A model generated the notes under the pieces. It made no database searches. It worked only from the letters and a program-made list of their open reading frames with translations, and was not told the origin of the DNA. This document shows, piece by piece, positions 8,213-15,619 of a DNA stretch of 47,103 nt. The first letter of the stretch is position 1; each line of letters starts with the position of its first letter. Origin of the DNA: Hahellaceae bacterium (GTDB taxonomy: Bacteria; Pseudomonadota; Gammaproteobacteria; Pseudomonadales; Oleiphilaceae); the NCBI GenBank assembly GCA_016744695.1, contig JADGDV010000029.1:1-47103 (forward strand). Direction: 5' to 3'. Both the position numbers and the translations under genes were made by a program.

Positions 8213-9538
8213 TTAAGGCCAGAAACTGGTGAAGCTATTTCTTTCCAGTTGATTTTTCATCCACTGAATCTTCACTTTACTGCGGCATTCAATAAGCTCA
8301 AGTTGGTAGCTACCTACAGGCTCTAACAGCAATTCAGCGCGTGGGGTATCCCAGATTTTATTAAACTCATTCGTCAAAAAGGTATTCAGTCGATCTAAAA
8401 GTGTTTCATTACCGGCATCATCCCCAAGCACCGCTAACTTATCACTATCACCCTCTATTCGTGGCAAGACCTTACACATTAAAAAGTCATCCCAAACGGA
8501 TTGTAATTCTTGCTCGTCTTTCGGATTAAAACAAACCACCGATATTAACGCTTCATTTAAGGCGCGATAGGCCAGCTCAAAAGGGGTGTTTTTTAATACC
8601 TCTTTATTAAGCTTTTCAAAAAACTGAATGGTCTCATTACCATCAGGGTCAGCAGCTACGCCGGACAAGTCTTTTTTACTAACTGCCGATAAAGTAGGAA
8701 AACTCAGCGTTTTAGCCTGTGTTTTTGCTTCAAAAATCTGATCAAATGTATTCGGGAAGAATTCACCAAAATCAAAGGTTAAAGCACGGTCTATTACCTT
8801 TCTTGAGAAACCATGGGTTGTTTCATCCATATTCACCGTACCCGCCACTATCAGGTTAGGAGGCAACGGTATTCCCTTTACACTGATATAGGCACAAAGT
8901 GCATTCTTTAAGTCACTAGAGATTGAAGCTGGCAACACTTCATCAAAAAATTTATCTAAGGCATTTTCTGCTTTAAGGTCATCAAATACGGCTTTCTTCA
9001 AAATGGGCGCACTGGAATATTCCTCACCATCCCATTCACGGGTTTCAATAATCGACAAGTAATCAGCAAAATATTGCTCAACCGGTGCGAGGTTCATTTC
9101 ATCAAGGCATAACCAGTATGGGGGGATAGTTTCTGCTTGTTTCCATTGAATGGTATTTTCTTCTACAGACTCCACCGCAGCGCACAGAGCTTTTAGCATG
9201 AATTTCAGGAAGTCAGTGGTGATATAACGTGTACCATTCAGGCGGGATATGTAGCCAAGTAGGTCTGAGGGCTCATGCCAGTCTGGTCGAACGGGGACTA
9301 GGCATAGGTTTTCTTCTTTTGGTAAACCGAAATTTTCAGCAGAGGCTTCTGCTTGTTTTCTGACGAAGCGGGTTTTGCCTGTGCCTGAGATACCTGCTAG
9401 AAGGATGAAGGGCTTTGGGAGGGGAGTTGCTACAAAATTTGTCAGCGATACTTTAGATTTAAAATTTAATTCATACTCACATATCTTTATAATTGATGCT
9501 TCATAACCCAAAAGGAAGTTCTCGTAATCTAAACCCAA
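8213..9538 (-). CDS. McrB-like AAA+ motor ATPase/GTPase (possibly interrupted at its N-terminus)
   Basis: A 441-residue McrB-family motor. The Walker A GISGTGKTR is at about residues 49-57. The McrB-like VRPDWHEPSDLLGY comes next, then the Walker B in LCLDEMNLAPVEQYFADYL. The family signature GTVNMDETTHGFSRKVIDRA contains the sensor asparagine and arginine finger region. It would power or recruit the nuclease encoded immediately downstream. The start is a problem: within this ORF the first usable codon is a TTG at 9538 with no ribosome site. Upstream the frame stays open for 12 more codons to the TAA at 9575-9577, and that TAA ends the short ORF starting at 9781 in the same frame. The motor may therefore be the larger part of a 523-codon gene broken by one stop. 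Confidence 0.8.
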   Translation of the reverse strand: MGLDYENFLLGYEASIIKICEYELNFKSKVSLTNFVATPLPKPFILLAGISGTGKTRFVRKQAEASAENFGLPKEENLCLVPVRPDWHEPSDLLGYISRLNGTRYITTDFLKFMLKALCAAVESVEENTIQWKQAETIPPYWLCLDEMNLAPVEQYFADYLSIIETREWDGEEYSSAPILKKAVFDDLKAENALDKFFDEVLPASISSDLKNALCAYISVKGIPLPPNLIVAGTVNMDETTHGFSRKVIDRALTFDFGEFFPNTFDQIFEAKTQAKTLSFPTLSAVSKKDLSGVAADPDGNETIQFFEKLNKEVLKNTPFELAYRALNEALISVVCFNPKDEQELQSVWDDFLMCKVLPRIEGDSDKLAVLGDDAGNETLLDRLNTFLTNEFNKIWDTPRAELLLEPVGSYQLELIECRSKVKIQWMKNQLERNSFTSFWP

Positions 9539-9574
9539 ATCAACAAATAAGGATGGTAGATTATTATTTTTCCT

Positions 9575-9781
9575 TTACTTTCTATTAATATCTTGTGTGG
9601 TGATTTTTTTATTTGTAAGGCTTACCAATAAATCTTGAATCAACTGCGTAGGAATTATTCGTCGTTGATTATCTTGCTCCAAGCGCAAATATATATTTTC
9701 AGAGTTAACTTTTTCAACAATAATGGCTCTGCCGCCCTCACCTAATATAATACCCTTTTTTATATTGAGATTTCTGTGCAT
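9575..9781 (-). CDS. Short beta-rich ORF in frame with the McrB-like motor (probable N-terminal domain)
   Basis: A 68-residue ORF beginning at an ATG with GAAGG about 10 nt upstream. Its sequence is an alternating hydrophobic beta pattern (KGIILGEGGRAIIVEKV, NIYLRLEQ, RRIIPTQLIQDLL), which could be a small beta-barrel recognition module. It ends at a TAA at 9577-9575. The next ORF, the McrB-like motor, is in exactly the same frame with no frameshift and lacks a convincing start of its own. N-terminal target-recognition domains are usual in McrB proteins, so I read this as that domain, cut off by a nonsense codon or joined by readthrough. The alternative is a separate small accessory protein translated alone. 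Confidence 0.5.
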   Translation of the reverse strand: MHRNLNIKKGIILGEGGRAIIVEKVNSENIYLRLEQDNQRRIIPTQLIQDLLVSLTNKKITTQDINRK

Positions 9782-9863
9782 CAATAATGTACCTTCTGAC
9801 TATTAGATTGATAGAGCCATCATTCATCCCAATCATACCGTTATACTAAGTATTAAAATAGAC

Positions 9864-9905
9864 AAAATTAACTTCAAACCAAGTCAGCCTGATTTGAAGT
9901 TAAAC
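9864..9905 (-). terminator. Rho-independent terminator after the DUF3085-like gene
   Basis: TTAACTTCAAA (9868-9878) pairs perfectly with TTTGAAGTTAA (9893-9903) across a 14-nt loop. Read on the minus strand the stem is followed by TTTTG. It lies about 30 bp beyond the stop of the gene at 9934-10437 and before the McrB-like locus, so it separates the two transcription units. Confidence 0.6.
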
Positions 9906-9933
9906 GTTTTGTAAGACCTGCGCCTAATTTTTC

Positions 9934-10437
9934 TTATTCAACAAGAGAGACCGTATTTTTGGTAAGTTTTATTTTCAACTTTCTTTTACCCTTTTGAATA
10001 GCCTCCTCTGCCCACTCTAAAGGAATTGTTACAACACCATCACTCCCTCCAAACAACCTCCTTTTATTTTCGTCGAAATCCTCATCATGCTCTGGATTAC
10101 ATTTTTCAGCGTAACAAATAACGTCTTCTATTTTTGATGATGTCTCTTTTGGTTTATGGTTAATATTACTCATAATATATACCCCTTGATCACCAACCAA
10201 CATTAATACAGGAATCTTCTTTTCCTTAATCATGTGTACTTCTGAAGGCCAGAAATATTCTAATTTACTATTTATTTCCGTGTTACCATCTTCATCCAGT
10301 GGTTCCCCTCCTTCAAAATTATCACCAGAAAATAACATGCCGGTTGTAACACTAAACGCCCCCCCATCTAATTGATGTTTTCGGGCTGCTTCAACTATAA
10401 GTTTTAGAGTCTGAATATTGAAATTGGCAATGGGCAT
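9934..10437 (-). CDS. DUF3085-like protein of unknown function
   Basis: A 167-residue soluble protein. The segments VLMLVGDQGVYIMSN, then YAEKCNPEHDEDFDENKRRLFGGSDGVVTIPLEW, resemble the DUF3085 family, small proteins found on plasmids and in accessory regions with no known activity. The family call is from memory of the motif and was not searched. The start is set at the ATG at 10437 (MPIANFN) because AAGGA lies 6 nt upstream; an ATG two codons earlier abuts the ribosome site, and a longer reading frame reaching 10539 has no support. A terminator follows it, and its upstream region has a direct repeat that may be an operator. Confidence 0.55.
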   Translation of the reverse strand: MPIANFNIQTLKLIVEAARKHQLDGGAFSVTTGMLFSGDNFEGGEPLDEDGNTEINSKLEYFWPSEVHMIKEKKIPVLMLVGDQGVYIMSNINHKPKETSSKIEDVICYAEKCNPEHDEDFDENKRRLFGGSDGVVTIPLEWAEEAIQKGKRKLKIKLTKNTVSLVE

Positions 10438-10509
10438 ACTCATTCCTTTTTGATGTGTTATATGGTCGTAGTCGTTATTATTTTGGTTTGTCTCCACAAC
10501 AATAACACT

Positions 10510-10550
10510 GTACATACAACCAGGCAACTTTAACTTCAAGTATATACAAC
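10510..10550 (-). promoter_or_regulatory. Direct repeat GTAYATACAAC upstream of the DUF3085-like gene
   Basis: GTACATACAAC (10510-10520) and GTATATACAAC (10540-10550) are spaced exactly 30 bp apart, about three helical turns. They lie 70-115 bp upstream of the ATG at 10437. The spacing is typical of a dimeric regulator binding one face of the DNA. No known regulator site is recognised, so the role is inferred. Confidence 0.3.
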
Positions 10551-10593
10551 AAACCGCAAGCTTCTATCATACCTTCCCATAATTTCACTTAAG

Positions 10594-10653
10594 TTAGCTA
10601 TAATTACGCAAGCCCCCACACCCTTGATTCCAGTCGTACCCAAAGCGTTTCAC
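10594..10653 (-). other. Possible 19-residue ORF behind a perfect Shine-Dalgarno-like AAAGGAGG
   Basis: The 174-bp gap between the DUF3085-like gene's upstream region and the gene at 10714 is more GC-rich than its surroundings. It contains AAAGGAGG on the minus strand (10674-10667), then after 13 nt a GTG opening a 19-codon frame (KRFGYDWNQGCGGLRNYS after the start) that ends at TAA 10594. The spacing is longer than ideal and the frame is very short. It may equally be the remnant of a mobile element or a non-coding RNA, so I record it without calling a gene. Confidence 0.15.
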
Positions 10654-10713
10654 GGGGCAGGCACTACCTCCTTTCATCACGGCTACGGGTCAACTCAAAG
10701 TAGTTCTACACAA

Positions 10714-10926
10714 TCAATACAACCCGTTAACTATTTCACTAATTCTGGTTCGATAGCTTAAAGCCACTATATTTTTGCAGCTCATATCAGAACAAGCACC
10801 GACCGACTCCAAGGCACCGACAACAGCGGTCACTGATTGCTCATTTAATGGTACTAGCCTTGCGTTATGCACACCCCAAAAAAATGATACGACTCGTTTA
10901 AAGTCATTTGAGTCTTCAATGTTCAT
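10714..10926 (-). CDS. Unknown 70-residue protein
   Basis: A small soluble protein with no recognised domain. It has two cysteines in GACSDMSCKNI (about residues 44-50), and the rest is helical in pattern. It starts 14 bp after the lipoprotein gene stop on the same strand, so the two are probably one operon. The ribosome site is weak (AAAGATGA). The call as a real gene rests on the spacing, the intact frame and ordinary composition. Confidence 0.4.
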   Translation of the reverse strand: MNIEDSNDFKRVVSFFWGVHNARLVPLNEQSVTAVVGALESVGACSDMSCKNIVALSYRTRISEIVNGLY

Positions 10927-10940
10927 AATTCATCTTTAAA

Positions 10941-11453
10941 TTAAATATCTTCCAAGCTTTCCATTAGCTCTGACATGCTCATTCCAGTAGTTTCTACTGA
11001 CACCCATAATTCAGGGCGAGCATTGTTATAAATAACTGCATACTCTTTAACATGGTAACTCATTATGTAAATTAATTTATCACCCTGATCTATTTGGTAA
11101 CGGGACACTTCATCTTTAGAAAGCATCTGTTTAAGTTTATTTAGTCTTGTATCTTGTGTGCTTGCATCACCATAGATAACCGATAAAAACGCCTTAGCAG
11201 AAATATTATAATCATCGAAATTTTCATAAAAATTAAGGGCAAATACAGCCTTTTCAGTATGATCGTTCAATGTAATAATTAAGGCATCACTAGCACTAGC
11301 GCCTATAAACTCAGGGGACTCAGGAATAGTAAAGTAGTACCCACCAAATGAAATTTTTGCAGTAGTGGAGGGAGTGGATGAAATGGAAGAGCAGCCGTTT
11401 AAAAATAAACTAAGGCTGACAATAAACAGAAGCGATAATAAGTACTTTTTCAT
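10941..11453 (-). CDS. Predicted outer- or inner-membrane lipoprotein of unknown function
   Basis: A 170-residue protein. Residues 1-20 form a lipoprotein signal peptide (MKKYLLSLLF start, then SLFLNGC with the lipidated cysteine at C21). After the Ser/Thr-rich linker the mature part alternates beta strands and helices (FGGYYFTIPESPEF, ALIITLNDHTEKAVFALNFYENF). No family is recognised. The start is the ATG at 11453 with AAAGGAA at proper spacing; a longer upstream frame has no ribosome site and would hide the signal. It precedes the 70-residue gene and follows the hip operon after a 61-bp gap, so it may have its own promoter. Confidence 0.65.
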   Translation of the reverse strand: MKKYLLSLLFIVSLSLFLNGCSSISSTPSTTAKISFGGYYFTIPESPEFIGASASDALIITLNDHTEKAVFALNFYENFDDYNISAKAFLSVIYGDASTQDTRLNKLKQMLSKDEVSRYQIDQGDKLIYIMSYHVKEYAVIYNNARPELWVSVETTGMSMSELMESLEDI

Positions 11454-11514
11454 TGCATAGATTCCTTTCTTGCATAAGCGATATTTTAACAAACATGTTA
11501 TTGAAGTCAAAAAA

Positions 11515-12561
11515 TTATTCCATACCTAGCCTAACCTCACACCGCGCTTCAAGTGCAGTTTTTAAGTTTGTTAAATTGCACAAAAACTCGACTAATTTTG
11601 TTTTTTGTTTAATGCCTTTTTGTATCCCTTCAAGGTGCGCTTGGAGTTTTCTATCTCGCGTTTTTTTAGTGACGGCATAGAACTTTCCATGAACAGCGTA
11701 ATGCATTGGGCTTTCATCAATCAGCGCTTCGCGCGTCATATCCAATTCTGTTTTTTGGTTTTCTAATAAGCAACATAGCGTATTAATGTCTGCTTGCTCC
11801 ATTAATAACTCGCCATCATCAACATGCTCACTATAAAGTTGCATCATGGTCATTATGTCTTGCTGCTCTCGGGCATCTAGCAGTTGCGTCATAAGTTTTT
11901 GCTTTTGCTGGTGCTGTTTTGGGTCTTGCTCTTTATCGGGGTGCAGTACACGCGCTGTACGCCGAAATAGCTTTTGTATCCACTTTTCGTTAATCGGCTG
12001 CTCTTTACGTTCAGTTGATGAGGTAGCCTCAGTATTATCCTGGCTAAAAAGGTCATCGTCTTCGTCATCAAAACCAAACAAATCTTCATCATCAATATCT
12101 TCAGCTTGTTCATTATCAGCTGTCATTGACTCGAAAAGTTCATCGTCTTCTGATTCATCAGGTTCTGTTAACGCTTCTAGCGGTATATTGTAATATTCAG
12201 CTAAAACCTGATTGTAATCTTTGCCAATCTCTTCTGCTTTTCCGACGTTGTACTGGCTTATTTCATGCAATGTTTCTGCAATCCAATCTTGTAACTCTGC
12301 CCTTTGCCATTTCGCCAAGCTCTTTCGCCCAGAAAAATCAATCAAACGATACGCCAAACGCACTAAAGGCTCTTCTAAGCCCAGCTCAACAGGCATCACT
12401 TCTTTTGTGTAAGTAGCGAGCAGAGCTTCCATTTCTAATTTGAGTTTGTCATTTTGCTTTTGTTTCTTTTTAACCTCTTCCCAAAGCGTATTAAAGCGTA
12501 TTTGATCTGCGCTTTTTTTAGGTTTTTTATCTATTTCGCTATTTGTAATAGTGATATTCAT
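11515..12561 (-). CDS. J-domain (DnaJ-like) protein, third gene of the hip operon
   Basis: A 348-residue acidic protein. The N-terminal 130 residues are helical. Residues about 133-175 are a very acidic low-complexity linker (EDIDDEDLFGFDDEDDD). Residues 191-260 form a J-domain with the diagnostic HPD at 207-209 (RVLHPDKEQDP), which is the signal that stimulates Hsp70 (DnaK) ATPase. No zinc-finger or G/F region is present, so it is a class III type J-protein. Its ATG overlaps the hipA stop by 4 bp (ATGA), so it is translationally coupled to a HipA kinase, a pairing I do not know as a standard one. Inference: it could deliver HipB or HipA substrates to DnaK, or act as an accessory antitoxin. 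Confidence 0.75.
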   Translation of the reverse strand: MNITITNSEIDKKPKKSADQIRFNTLWEEVKKKQKQNDKLKLEMEALLATYTKEVMPVELGLEEPLVRLAYRLIDFSGRKSLAKWQRAELQDWIAETLHEISQYNVGKAEEIGKDYNQVLAEYYNIPLEALTEPDESEDDELFESMTADNEQAEDIDDEDLFGFDDEDDDLFSQDNTEATSSTERKEQPINEKWIQKLFRRTARVLHPDKEQDPKQHQQKQKLMTQLLDAREQQDIMTMMQLYSEHVDDGELLMEQADINTLCCLLENQKTELDMTREALIDESPMHYAVHGKFYAVTKKTRDRKLQAHLEGIQKGIKQKTKLVEFLCNLTNLKTALEARCEVRLGME

Positions 12562-13874
12562 GACAAGCCCTTTGGGTTATACCCTGATAAAAGCACTTTA
12601 TTTTGCTGCCACACTGAATTTAGGCTACCTGCAATCAAGCGCCGGGTATCGGTGTGTATCTCTAATTCTTTAGCGACGTCATTCCAAGTCTGAACCGCAT
12701 CGACTACTTGTTCAATGCATTGCTGAGCTTGCTTCCAGCTACTGAAATTAGCCTGCAGTGCCAGCTGCTGAATTACTTTCAGCGGCGGTGCTTTGCCATA
12801 GCCACCAAACGCAGTGGTATGTTCATTATGAGGGTTGGGACAAAAGGTTACATCATAAAAGGGTGACGGTTTCCAGTTACCCTTATCATCCATTATAAAT
12901 GACCAATTTTTGCTGTGATCATCCTGGTTAAGTGCAAATAGGTTAAACATCGCCCGTGCAAACATGACCTGTCCTTCTGCGGGGCTTTTACACAGAATCT
13001 GACTTGCTTTAATCAGGTCTTCATAATCCACAGAAGGAGTGCGGAAATCAGCATCTAGCAGACCACACAAACTGTGGAGATGATAACGCCCTGCTTCTGG
13101 TTGCTCTGGATTACAATCAAAACGACGTAGTGCTAACCAAGCAATAGCATGACTACTTTCTGGTGCGGGTATTAACGCCCATTCAGGCACATCAATACCC
13201 GCATTTTTAGCCATGGTTAAGTAAGCGGCTTCACACAATCCTTCTTCGTGACCTAACGCAAGTGATGACGATGTAAATTTCACAAGCCAAGGTACTAACC
13301 CTGTTTGCGATACGGTGCTCGCTCGTTGAAGATCATCAGGCTGAACATAGATTTGAGCCTTCGGTCTTGCGCCACCTGAGCTACCCGCATTGGCCAGTTG
13401 GGCAAGTACGATATCAGTCTGTCCTTCGAAGAGCAGGCCCGCCTCTTCACCTAATCGGGCAATATCTATCCAGCTATCTTCAGCTGTCGTTAAAAAGTCG
13501 GATGAGGGTTCGAACGTAAGCGCACCCATGCCCCGGCTACCGATATAAGAGAGCCTGTCCATTGCGGTGAGTTGTTGCGGTAGCAAGCCTCGACGACGTA
13601 GCACTCTATCCATCAATAACAAACCCCAGCCATCTGGCAAAGAGTCTGAGAATACGCCATGAAGCCCTTGATGGGGTGTTTTAGGGGCCTGATGCAAGCC
13701 TTCATCAAACGGCAATTGAAAAGGCGATAAACTGTGATATGTCTGTAAATATTCTGGATCATACTGAAAGAACACGGCTTGAGTGTTTTGTGCAAGCACA
13801 CCAACCCGTACCTTCTCGCCGCTACTTAAACGACGAAATACACTCAGCTTATTAACCGGCGTAAAAGTGCTCAT
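12558..13874 (-). CDS. hipA: HipA-family serine/threonine kinase toxin
   Basis: A 438-residue HipA protein. The N-terminal subdomain (1-120) includes FSDSLPDGWGLLLMDR. An ATP-binding P-loop-like GSSGGARPKAQ is at 164-174 with Lys172. The catalytic loop NQDDHSKNW is at 316-324 and the metal-binding aspartate D341 is in PFYDVTF. HipA kinases phosphorylate translation-related targets such as glutamyl-tRNA synthetase and cause growth arrest; the target here is unknown. The ATG overlaps the hipB stop by 4 bp. All recognisable kinase residues are present, so it appears active. The following gene encodes a J-domain protein, also overlapping by 4 bp. Confidence 0.9.
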   Translation of the reverse strand: MSTFTPVNKLSVFRRLSSGEKVRVGVLAQNTQAVFFQYDPEYLQTYHSLSPFQLPFDEGLHQAPKTPHQGLHGVFSDSLPDGWGLLLMDRVLRRRGLLPQQLTAMDRLSYIGSRGMGALTFEPSSDFLTTAEDSWIDIARLGEEAGLLFEGQTDIVLAQLANAGSSGGARPKAQIYVQPDDLQRASTVSQTGLVPWLVKFTSSSLALGHEEGLCEAAYLTMAKNAGIDVPEWALIPAPESSHAIAWLALRRFDCNPEQPEAGRYHLHSLCGLLDADFRTPSVDYEDLIKASQILCKSPAEGQVMFARAMFNLFALNQDDHSKNWSFIMDDKGNWKPSPFYDVTFCPNPHNEHTTAFGGYGKAPPLKVIQQLALQANFSSWKQAQQCIEQVVDAVQTWNDVAKELEIHTDTRRLIAGSLNSVWQQNKVLLSGYNPKGLS

Positions 13875-14149
13875 TGGCTAAGCACCTCATCAATAGTACG
13901 CGGCGTTTCAGGAGTCGTTTTACCCAAAGAGTCCAACGCCTCCAAACGATCAACACACTGCCATAACAAAATAAACTGCCTTAGTGAGATTTGGCCTGTG
14001 GTCTCAAATTTTTTAATCGTCGGTTCTGGGACTGTGCTGCGTTCAGCCAGTAATCTACGCGATAGCTTTTGCTGCGTGCGCTTTTCTCTAATGGTCTCAG
14101 CCAACCGTTGCTGAACATCAGTAGCAGTAAGTAAAGATAATTTGTTCAT
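13871..14149 (-). CDS. hipB: HipB-like Xre-family antitoxin and repressor
   Basis: A 92-residue protein with a Cro/C1-type helix-turn-helix at about 15-65 (IREKRTQQKLSRRLLAERSTVPEPTIKKFE). HipB binds HipA and represses the operon. I start it at the ATG at 14149; an upstream in-frame start would run through the palindrome at 14175-14190 and has no ribosome site. A purine-rich GGTGG lies about 8 nt upstream of the chosen ATG. It is first in the hipB-hipA-J-domain operon. Confidence 0.85.
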   Translation of the reverse strand: MNKLSLLTATDVQQRLAETIREKRTQQKLSRRLLAERSTVPEPTIKKFETTGQISLRQFILLWQCVDRLEALDSLGKTTPETPRTIDEVLSQ

Positions 14150-14172
14150 AGAAAACCACCACAACAAATAAA

Positions 14173-14228
14173 TTAGATACAATAATATCTATAAATTATA
14201 GTTCACACAACAATTAGATACAATTATA
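14173..14228 (-). promoter_or_regulatory. Probable HipB operator: repeated TTAGATACAAT sites, one palindromic
   Basis: TTAGATACAATAATA (14173-14187) and TTAGATACAATTATA (14214-14228) are near-identical and 41 bp apart, about four helical turns. The first forms a perfect palindrome AGATA-N6-TATCT (14175-14190). They lie 25-80 bp upstream of hipB, where an autorepressor would bind. HipB operators of this form (short half-sites with 6-8 bp between) are known in other bacteria. Assignment to HipB is inferred from location. Confidence 0.5.
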
Positions 14229-14358
14229 CCCATATACTTATAATAAATAAGCTGAAACAGTAATTCAATTCGTGCCTCTCTTCATGCAAGGCTACGAATA
14301 GGGCATAATCCCCGCTATATTTCTTAATAAACACAACATTAAAAATACAGGTAAAGCA

Positions 14359-15513
14359 GTGGAATTATTAAAGTTCGAGTTCTTGGGTAAAAATCTTCGT
14401 TTAGAGGGCTCGATGGCTGGCTGGCAGCAGTTGTTTTGGGGTGATTCTTTGGTATCTGAAATTGCCGCTTCAGCTGATGACTCAGAACAGCGAGTTCACC
14501 GTTTTGAAATGCAGCAAGTACGCAACGCTAGCCACAATGATGCTGAAGAAGCTATTGTTGAATCCGGAGCAGAGTTCGGTGCTGAAAAAGTGGTTGATAT
14601 AATTGAGTGCTGCCTTGAAGTCGCGTTGCAATGGCAGCCCTTTGAGCTTAATTACCGCGTACTGGTTAATGATCAGGAATACGTCTCTGGCGACAGAAAC
14701 ACGAAAGATATTGAGCAACAAGTACCTGAAAAACCGATTGCTGAAAAAACAAAATTTAGCCTAGTAGGCTTAGGCCTTTTGGCGATGAAGCTACTTAAAA
14801 GTGCCAAAATGATTAAGGTAGTTTTGGCCGGCGCTAGTTTAGCGGCCTATTCATGGTTCTTTTCGCTGCAATTTGCTTTAGCTTTGCTAGCTTGCTTGGT
14901 GTTTCATGAGTATGGCCATATTCGTGCTATGAAGTATTTTAATATGCCTACCAAAGGTATTTATTTGATTCCTTTTTTGGGGGGATTAGCGCTTTCTGAC
15001 GGTAAAATAAATACCCGCTGGCAAGATGTGATGATTTCCATCATGGGGCCATTTTTTGGTCTTATTTTATCGTTGGCCTGCGTGGTGGCCTATTGGATAA
15101 CCGGCAATATATTCTTTGCAGGTCTTGCTTCCTTTAATGCGCTATTGAACTTATTCAACCTATTACCCATTTTACCTTTGGATGGTGGGCACATTCTAAA
15201 AAGCGTGACCTTTTCGATGAATAGCAAAGTAGGACTAGTGGTTTGTGTGGTCGCCGCCGCTTTTGGTGTGTGGCTTAGCTATAGCCTGGGCTTAGCCTTG
15301 CTTGGGTTTTTGTTGCTCATTGGCAGTGTTGAAATATTTATAGAATGGAAAACCCGTCATCAAAGCCACTTATTACCTCTTGACCGTTATGGACAGATAT
15401 TTTCTGCGGTGTGGTACTTTGCGACTGTGGCAAGTTTTGTGGCGATAATCTGGTACTTTGCGAGCTCTGGTGATGATCTACTGGGCTTACCTATGAAGAT
15501 ATTACAGAGCTAG
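14359..15513 (+). CDS. M50-family (site-2 protease-like) membrane metalloprotease
   Basis: A 384-residue protein. Residues 1-130 are a soluble, mostly beta N-terminal domain I do not recognise. From about 133 it is a multi-pass membrane protein with the zinc motif HEYGH at 183-187 and the second motif NLLPILPLDGGHIL at 267-280, whose D275 would complete the zinc site. Enzymes of this family cut membrane-embedded substrates, often to release anti-sigma factors, but no sigma or anti-sigma gene is nearby. The start is a GTG preceded by an AGG-containing sequence. It is transcribed away from the hip operon and stands alone. Confidence 0.8.
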   Translation: MELLKFEFLGKNLRLEGSMAGWQQLFWGDSLVSEIAASADDSEQRVHRFEMQQVRNASHNDAEEAIVESGAEFGAEKVVDIIECCLEVALQWQPFELNYRVLVNDQEYVSGDRNTKDIEQQVPEKPIAEKTKFSLVGLGLLAMKLLKSAKMIKVVLAGASLAAYSWFFSLQFALALLACLVFHEYGHIRAMKYFNMPTKGIYLIPFLGGLALSDGKINTRWQDVMISIMGPFFGLILSLACVVAYWITGNIFFAGLASFNALLNLFNLLPILPLDGGHILKSVTFSMNSKVGLVVCVVAAAFGVWLSYSLGLALLGFLLLIGSVEIFIEWKTRHQSHLLPLDRYGQIFSAVWYFATVASFVAIIWYFASSGDDLLGLPMKILQS

Positions 15514-15619
15514 CTTAAAGATAAACGCAAAATAGTGATTCCCTTAGGGAACTAGCGTCAATTTTGCTACTCTGAACTATTTGCCACTCGCCTGTTACTA
15601 CAAAAAACGGAGTTTATGA

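Noticed and set aside
9784-9934. Possible integron attC site between the small leftward genes.
   Set aside because: The inverted repeat there is a terminator with a T-run; no GTTRRRY core or attC secondary-site pattern was found and no integrase is present.
11846-12193. A 115-codon Ser-rich rightward frame inside the J-domain gene.
   Set aside because: It is the antisense of the acidic linker; Ser and Cys runs are the mirror of Asp/Glu codons, and the opposite frame has the HPD motif.
15539-15551. Small palindrome TTCCC-TTA-GGGAA between the M50 protease and the symporter.
   Set aside because: The stem is only five base pairs with a three-base loop and no T-run, too weak to call a terminator.
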